A stretch of 64,000 bases of DNA from Girardinichthys multiradiatus (taxonomy: Eukaryota > Chordata > Actinopteri > Cyprinodontiformes > Goodeidae), in assembly GCF_021462225.1 (NCBI RefSeq), contig NC_061804.1:1993501-2057500 (forward strand), read 5' to 3'. The notes beneath the pieces are model-generated. The model was not told the DNA's origin and ran no database searches. It saw only the letters and a list, made by a program, of their open reading frames with translations. Of the stretch, positions 50,628 through 64,000 are shown piece by piece; within the stretch, counting starts at the first letter, position 1; every line of letters starts with the position of its first letter. Position numbers and translations under genes: made by a program.

Positions 50628-53137
50628 AATAAATTGCCAGGTCGCAAACTGACTTGCTGTCTGTTACAAGTCAAGCTAAACCAGTAATGATTGTAGAGAA
50701 ATGGTGTGAAGTGGGCTTTTGTTTTTTCTCCTCAGCTGACAATCACATGAAGTATCCGTTTGCTCCGAGTTATTTTACAGCCTTTATAAGCTGCAGAGTT
50801 TCAAACAAAACTTTATTTTAGTTTTAGCCGAAATTACAACAAGCAAACTGTGACAACATGAGCATCTTATTTTTAAAGGACTTGCACTGCTTTCTGTTGA
50901 TAATGCAAACTTTACATCGGTTGCTGGGTTAACCTAAAATAGAAAAACATGCAGATTCTACGTTGTTGATGAATATTTCAATAACGGTTTGGGTTGAAAG
51001 TACCGGTTTGGTTTCCATCGTCATGATGTCCACAAAACTCCGTGTGAACATCAGGGGCAGCAAAGGTCCTTCCAGCTGGTTGATTGAGATATTGCCTGCA
51101 CCCATAATGCAATGACCACAGCAATTTGAAATATTGTGGTTGGGATCATTAGATGTTGGAAACAAACAGCTGTTGGTTCAACAAATACAATTCATTCTGC
51201 AGAAGGTTGGCAGGTGATTGGTTCCATTTTCGTCAAACTCTTCTAATTATTTACAGTCAGCAACAAGCTTCAGTCTGTAGACCAGAAATTCCCAGTTTTT
51301 TGACCAACCTTTGGAGCTTCGAACAGCTTTCTTGAACGTCCATCATAGCCTCAAGTCTTCTGATGTCTCAGTTTCCTTCCCTGTATTTAGTTCCATCCAT
51401 CTTCCCATCAACTCTGACCAGCTTCTCTGTCCCTGCTGTAAAATGGCATCCCCACAGCAAGATGCTGCGACCACCATGTTGAAGCATAGTATGGTGTGGT
51501 CATTGTGATGTGCAGCGTTAGTTTTCCCTTACATATATCCCATATGGCTTGTGGTGGGTTTCTTTCAGTAATGCCACTCCTCCATAGTGACCAGATTTGC
51601 AGAATAGACCCCTAATAGTTATCCTGTTATTTGTCCAAAAGCCTCGAAATGATCAGAACCTGCTCTGTAATGATTTGATTGACTTGGTCATAATTGTTCT
51701 TTTTACAAAGAATCATAGGGATACAGCAAATTTTGAAGGTTTAAATTACTTTTCAAATTTAGATAAATGTATTCCTTTGAGCTTTGTTCTAAGATTGATT
51801 TTGAACATTTTGATTCTGTGGATGTGTTCTGGGCCAGAGCAGGAAAGAGATGTTTACCAGTGGGGGCACCTGAAAGAGAAAAGAAAAGTGGGAACGTGAC
51901 TGGAGGGGTTTGCTGGTCATTTTGCCCCTTGCCTTTGGCCTTTCCGGACCCGACTTGTTTGGGGAGGTTTCGTGGCGTTTTAACAACCGAGAATTGAAAG
52001 TATTCTTCTGGAATCTACTCCTGTGCTGATGTTAAAAACAAATGTGACGGTAAATATTATCTATCAGCAGGAGGCTGTTCAGAGTTATTTTAGTTTACTT
52101 AGAGCACACTAAACACAAAAAGGGATCAGAACCATAACCAGTAGAAATAGGGTATAATATAGTCTTCAGAAAACATTATACTATTGCTTTAAAGGAGAAA
52201 TTCTACCATTTTTATGATTAACCATCTCCACAATTAGTTAATATACTTGACTACCAAGGGAAATAGACTGATATGGGGTGGTTAAGGACATAGATATGAA
52301 ATGGTTTGTTCGTGGGACCCATACAGAAACCATGTCGTCCCATTCCTCAAATGAAGCTGGGTTACAGACTGGCGAAGCGGCCGGTTGACTTGGAGCCGAG
52401 TGCAATTGCTTATCACTAGTTTCGACAATATAAACGATGGAGAAATGTGTCATTTTTTAACAATTTTTGGGATCCGTTAGAGCGTCAGGGAGGCGAATGA
52501 GCTCAAGAACTTTAAACAGTCTTAATGTTTTACATGGAGGTAGTAAAGAATGTGGAAGAAATGAAGGAAATGACATCTCTGTGTTCTAGGATACTTCTGT
52601 AGTTGTTTACCTTAGATAATCGTCTCTCCCTCCTGTAGATGAAGCCATTTAAAAGGACGTCTGTTTAATAACTGCTGAATGTGAATTGTGTGCTTTTCTA
52701 GCATCCACAGAAGTGGGCCACCTGCATTAAGAACAATTTGTTGTTTTTCTCCAAGTCTGAAGAAGCATTTAGTCGTGGAACTTGTTATAATTAAAGTTAG
52801 TATTGCATCGGGTGTCTGTGAGCTTAAAGCTGCTGTGCATTTCATGTGGGATGGGGATGAGCCAGTTTACTGGTGTTAGATAATCCTTCCTTCAAGCCTT
52901 ACAGTGTTTCTTCTGGTGTCATGTTCCTGCTTCTTCTAACTTAATCCTAAATGAATATTTTAATGTTATCTTTTTTCCATGTAAATGAATTGGTGTGATT
53001 TATTCTACAGCTTGTCTGCTCTGTTTGAGTTTTTTTTTTTGTGGATAAATTGACTTAAAAGCTGTTTTTAATGGCTGTCGTGTCGCTAAGATAGTTTTAA
53101 GGCGATGTTTCAAGCTGAGCAGTTCGTACCAAATAAA
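50628..53137 (+). terminator. Candidate camlg polyadenylation signals
   Basis: AATAAA occurs at 50628-50633, 414 bases after the camlg stop, and again at 53132-53137, about 2.9 kb after it, where T/GT-rich sequence follows. Alternative short and long 3' UTRs are possible. Position alone cannot decide. Confidence 0.3.
51330..51640 (-). mobile_element. Degenerate Tc1-like relic
   Basis: Reverse-strand remnants include CCATCCATCTTCCCATCAACTCTGACCAGCTTCTCTGTCCCTGCTG (the [16 protein letters not shown] region) and GATGCTGCGACCACCATGTT (the GGGSIML box). Both are typical of Tc1 transposase DNA. Frames are broken and no ends remain. Confidence 0.6.
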
Positions 53138-53500
53138 CGGCACCTTGTGTGACTTATTCTTTCTTTTCTCTCTTTATTTATTCAAGGAGAAATTTGATAT
53201 TTGGAGATTATTTGTTACTATAAACTTTTTTGACGTACCTTGAGGGAAATATTGTTGGCTTATTCATGATGCTCAAGTAACACAAAAGTTGCAAAAACAT
53301 TTGTGATATTCTTCATCTTACAATTTACCAATGAGATTTACAGGTAGGGCTAAAGCAAAATGCTATATTATTATCCCTTGTTTAAATAGGAGTTGCTTTA
53401 GGTATGGATGGGTAGCCATGGGAGGGGATTAAGTGGGGACTCCTGGAACCTTGAGAAAACGTTCTCCAGCACTTACCTGAGATTTTACTTTTACAGAAGT
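51650..53500. other. Intergenic or camlg 3' UTR sequence
   Basis: No coding exon or mobile element is recognised. The distal candidate poly(A) signal at 53132 would place most of this stretch in a long camlg 3' UTR. Confidence 0.4.
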
Positions 53501-54136
53501 AAAATCGTTTGTCAAAACTAAAAGTGCCTTTTGAAAATAACCTTTAAGCATGCATTAAACATACTTTTCATTAGGCTTACGTTTCTGCCTGCAAAATGTG
53601 TATTCAAGCATGTTCATAGAAAGCAGAGTGGTAGGAAAAGATGCACCAGCAACAGGGATGACCGCAGCACTGGGAGGATTGTCAAGCAAAATCCATTCAA
53701 GAATTTGAGCTTCACAAGGAGTGGACTCAGGATGGAGTTGGCACATTAAGAGCGACTACACTCAGATTAATCTTACACGGGCTACAAATGTTGCATCCAT
53801 CATGTCAAGTCAAGCCACTCCTGAACCTAAGACCATGTGAGAAATGCCTTACCTGAGCTTTGGAGGAAAAAAATGGGACTGTCAGTGGTGCAAAGCCCTC
53901 TTTTCAGAGGAAGTAACGTTTGCATTTTATATGGAATTTGATTTCCGAGAGTCTAGAGGAAGAGTGGAGAGGCACAGAATTGACGTTGCTTACAGTCCGG
54001 TGTGAAGCCTCCTTTTGCATGAATTACTGCAGCAATGCAGAATGGCATGGAGATGATCACCCCGAGGTTCTGCTGATTCAATGATTGGTTCAATGACCAT
54101 GGTGTTACTGTGCTTGACTGGCCAGCATCCTATGTA

Positions 54137-55601
54137 CAGGTCCTTCTCAAAATATTAGCATATTGTGATAAAGTTCATTATTTTCCATAATGTCATGATG
54201 AAAATTTAACATTCATATATTTTAGATTCATTGCACACTAACTGAAATATTTCAGGTCTTTTATTGTCTTAATACGGATGATTTTGGCATACAGCTCATG
54301 AAAACCCAAAATTCCTATCTTACAAAATTAGCATATCATTAAAAGGGTCTCTAAACGAGCTATGAACCTAATCATCTGAATCAACGAGTTAACTCTAAAC
54401 ACCTGCAAAAGATTCCTGAGGTCTTTAAAACTCCCAGCCTGGTTCATCACTCAAAACCCCAATCATGGGTAAGACTGCCGACCTGACTGCTGTCCAGAAG
54501 GCCACTATTGACACCCTCAAGCAATAGGGTAAGACACAGAAAGACATTTCTGAACGAATAGGCTGTTCCCAGAGTGCTGTATCAAGGCACCTCAGTGGGA
54601 AGTCTGTGGGAAGGAAAAAGTGTGGCAGAAAACGCTGCACAACGAGAAGAGGTGACCGGACCCTGAGGAAGATTGTGGAGAAGGGCCGATTCCAGACCTT
54701 GGGGGACCTGCGGAAGCAGTGGACTGAGTCTGGAGTACAAACATCCAGAGCCACCGTGCACAGGCGTGTGCAGGAAATGGGCTACAGGTGCTGCATTCCC
54801 CAGGTCAAGCCACGTTTGAACCAGAAACAGCGGCAGAAGCGCCTGACCTGGGCTACAGAGAAGCAGCACTGGACTGTTGCTCAGTGGTCCAAAGTACTTT
54901 TTTCGGATGAAAGCAAATTCTGCATGTCATTCGGAAATCAAGGTGCCAGAGTCTGGAGGAAGACTGGGGAGAAGGAAATGCCAAAATGCCAGAAGTCCAG
55001 TGTCAAGTACCCACAGTCAGTGATGGTCTGGGGTGCCGTGTCAGCTGCTGGTGTTGGTCCACTGTGTTTTATCAAGGGCAGGGTCAATGCAGCTAGCTAT
55101 CAGGAGATTTTGGAGCACTTCATGCTTCCATCTGCTGAAAAGTTTTATGGAGATGAAGATTTCATTTTTCAGCACGACCTGGCACCTGCTCACAGTGCCA
55201 AAACCACTGGTAAATGGTTTACTGACCATGGTATCACTGTGCTCAATTGGCCTGCCAACTCTCCTGACCTGAACCCCATAGAGAATCTGTGGGATATTGT
55301 GAAGAGAACGTTGAGAGACTCAAGACCCAACACTCTGGATGAGCTAAAGGCCGCTATCGTTTTTTGTATTAAAAAGACTTTTCTTTTATTGGTCGGATGA
55401 AATATGCTAATTTTGTGAGATAGGAATTTTGGGTTTTCATGAGCTGTATGCCAAAATCATCCGTATTAAGACAATAAAAGACCTGAAATATTTCAGTTAG
55501 TGTGCAATGAATCTAAAATATATGAATGTTAAATTTTCATCATGACATTATGGAAAATAATGAACTTTATCACAATATGCTAATATTTTGAGAAGGACCT
55601 G
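54137..55601 (+). mobile_element. Tc1-like transposon copy A2, both inverted repeats present
   Basis: The element is flanked by TA (54135-54136 and 55602-55603). It starts CAGGTCCTTCTCAAAATATT and ends with the exact complement. Inverted homology spans about 210 bases at each end. It is 1465 bp, with a transposase gene of about 0.9 kb remaining. It is closely related to copy A1 (40080-41350). Confidence 0.93.
54466..55400 (+). pseudogene. Tc1-like transposase of copy A2, stop codon and 3' deletion
   Basis: The start ATG at 54466 gives MGKTADLTAVQKATIDTLKQ, then an in-frame TAG at 54523-54528. The rest is open from 54606 to 55400, with LFSDESKFCMSFG, FQHDLAPAHSAK and WPANSPDLNPIENLWD. Relative to copy A1, 145 bases are missing after GCCGCTATCG; this removes the last part of the transposase and its stop, so the frame runs into the 3' UTR. 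A 2-base CG repeat borders the deletion. It is defective in cis. Confidence 0.9.
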
Positions 55602-55744
55602 TAATAATCCAGTTTTCTGAGGCACTGCATTTCGGGGGTTTATCATCTGTAATCATCAAAATTACAAGAAATAAGCCCTTGAAATATTTCACTGTATGTA
55701 ATAGATCTATAAAATGAGTTTCACTTTCTAAACGCTGCTATCAC

Positions 55745-56096
55745 GGCTTCGAGCCCAGTTGACGTTTCCCGCATGTCTTATTTTAATCTTTTTTTAACTC
55801 AGACTTTGATTTGATCATTTGCTTGTTTTGTGGCGAAATGATGAAATTATGGTGCCTATTTATTTATTTATTCTTTCTTTCTTTCTTTCTGCGGATCCGC
55901 CAAATTTAGTTTTTATGGTTCTCCAACCTCCAAACACGCGGGGGCGCTCTATCTCTTTTTCCCACACGTTTGTCGCAGTTTTCATACGTTTCTGTCAGAG
56001 TCAGCGACGCAAACAAACTATCGCCTGCATTTCGAGACTGATTAGTAACCTTAAGTCTATTTGACCTTTATTTAGTGCAAATCTTGTTGACTCGGA
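55745..56096 (+). promoter_or_regulatory. Putative ddx46 promoter and 5' leader
   Basis: The short stretch between the Tc1-like relic and the ddx46 ATG contains an ATTT/CTTT run near 55858-55890 and a GC-rich box (CACGCGGGGGCGCTC near 55935). No TATA box is evident. A housekeeping-type start is expected for a splicing factor. The transcription start cannot be seen. Confidence 0.35.
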
Positions 56097-63226
<7,130 letters not shown>

Positions 63227-63539
63227 TGATTTCGGTTTGTCTACATCCAGAGTTTTGAGTGTCGCCTGTCCAATCAAGCAGATCATACTGAAATCATTTT
63301 CTCAGGGTTTCTTAATGTTGAACGCTTTGCTCATTTATAATGTTTCCAAGAAGAGTTTTAATTTTCTTGCTCGATAGTAACTATAATGTTGGCACAAACA
63401 GTCTCACAGAACTATTGATACCCTTTGCTGGTTTTATTTTTGTTCACCTTTAGTGACGTTCCAAAGATGAACTTTAATGTATTAAATTTGTGATGGGGCA
63501 TAATTATGAAGCGGAAGGAAAATACTTTTTTATCATGTT

Positions 63540-64000
63540 TTTAAAATAAATTCTGAAACATAAGGTGTGCACTTGTATTCAGAACCTCATTTCTCTGCAA
63601 TCACAGCTGCGTGTCTTTTTGGGGGCTTTTTACATAGAGAAACCGATTTTTTTCCTCCTTCTTTTGTGCAAAATTCCTCACGCTTGACCAAATTGGATAG
63701 AAAGTGTCTGCCAACAATAATTGTCAAGTTTTGCCACAGATTCTTGCTTGGATTTAGATCTGGACTTTGACTGGGCCGTTCTAACACATGATCATGGCTT
63801 GTTTTAAATGGTTCCAATAGTAACTCTGGATTGAATTGGGTCTTTAGGGCCACTGTCCTTCTGGTCCTGGCCTGTATCTAGCATCATCCTCTTCCTACCC
63901 ACTCTAACCACCTTCCCTGTCCCTGCTGTAAAAAATCATCCCCGCAGCAAGATACTGCCACCACCATGTTCCACAGTAGGGATGGTGTAATCAGAGAGAT
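63540..64000 (-). mobile_element. Tc1-like transposon relic, runs off the window
   Basis: The minus-strand reading gives LERPSQSPDLNPSKNLWQNLTIIVGRHF-type residues and a C-terminal AVIAEK. At the right edge (63880-63985) lie the SAGTGKVV and GGGSILLR boxes in reverse (GATACTGCCACCACCATGTT). The N-terminal half would lie beyond 64000. It is inside ddx46 intron 13. Confidence 0.7.

Larger units (their letters stand above)
53590..55740 (+). mobile_element. Old Tc1-like relic, split by a younger Tc1-like insertion
   Basis: Left part 53590-54136: plus-strand transposase fragments related to copy A1 but much decayed (KQSGRKRCTSNRDDR near 53620; a GLSFGGKKWDCQW-like stretch near 53860). Right part 55604-55740: a tail with CTGAGGCACTGCATTTCGGGGG and GAAATATTTCACTGTATG, a Tc1/mariner-type 3' end. 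The younger copy A2 (54137-55601) sits between the two. Confidence 0.6.

Overview
The window looks like nuclear DNA of a ray-finned fish, probably a percomorph teleost, though the species cannot be fixed. The evidence is three spliced vertebrate genes with GT/AG introns, many Tc1-like transposons, an RTE-clade LINE of the kind common in teleosts, Rex1/L2-like LINE fragments, tRNA-derived SINEs and very long tetranucleotide arrays. All three host genes are on the plus strand.

Region 1 (1-8400) has no gene that I can support. It holds a CCAA-rich low-complexity tract carrying a hAT-like non-autonomous element and a probable solo LTR, then several decayed Tc1 relics. Region 2 (about 8400-27900) is an alpha-1B-type adrenergic receptor gene (adra1b-like) in five coding exons, 8966-27642, predicted at 474 aa. 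Intron 1 carries a 3.3 kb ATCT/ATCC array, intron 2 a 5'-truncated RTE LINE and a Tc1/SINE mixture, and intron 3 one short dispersed repeat. Region 3 (27900-45900) is a transposon-rich intergenic block. It contains a terminal-inverted-repeat element that took in a SINE and a nearly complete RTE LINE with visible target-site duplications, three Tc1-family copies (one with an intact transposase frame), a Rex1-like LINE fragment, and a broken minus-strand coding region of unknown family with a possible macro domain (41400-44345).

Region 4 (45900-53200) is camlg, the tail-anchored-protein insertase subunit: four exons, 289 aa, with a consensus CRE upstream. Region 5 (53500-55740) is a Tc1 copy nested in an older Tc1-like relic. 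Region 6 (56097 to the window end) is the 5' half of ddx46, the PRP5-type DEAD-box spliceosomal helicase. Thirteen coding exons (555 codons) run through the DEAD motif, and the gene continues past the window.

The camlg-ddx46 order and orientation match human 5q31, and ADRA1B is also on human 5q, so this looks like conserved linkage and not a functional cluster. The three proteins act in separate processes: catecholamine signalling, ER membrane-protein insertion and pre-mRNA splicing. The most unusual items are the broken macro-domain-like coding region, the multi-exon adrenergic receptor, the giant intronic tetranucleotide array and the well-dated nest of insertions at 28430-32562.
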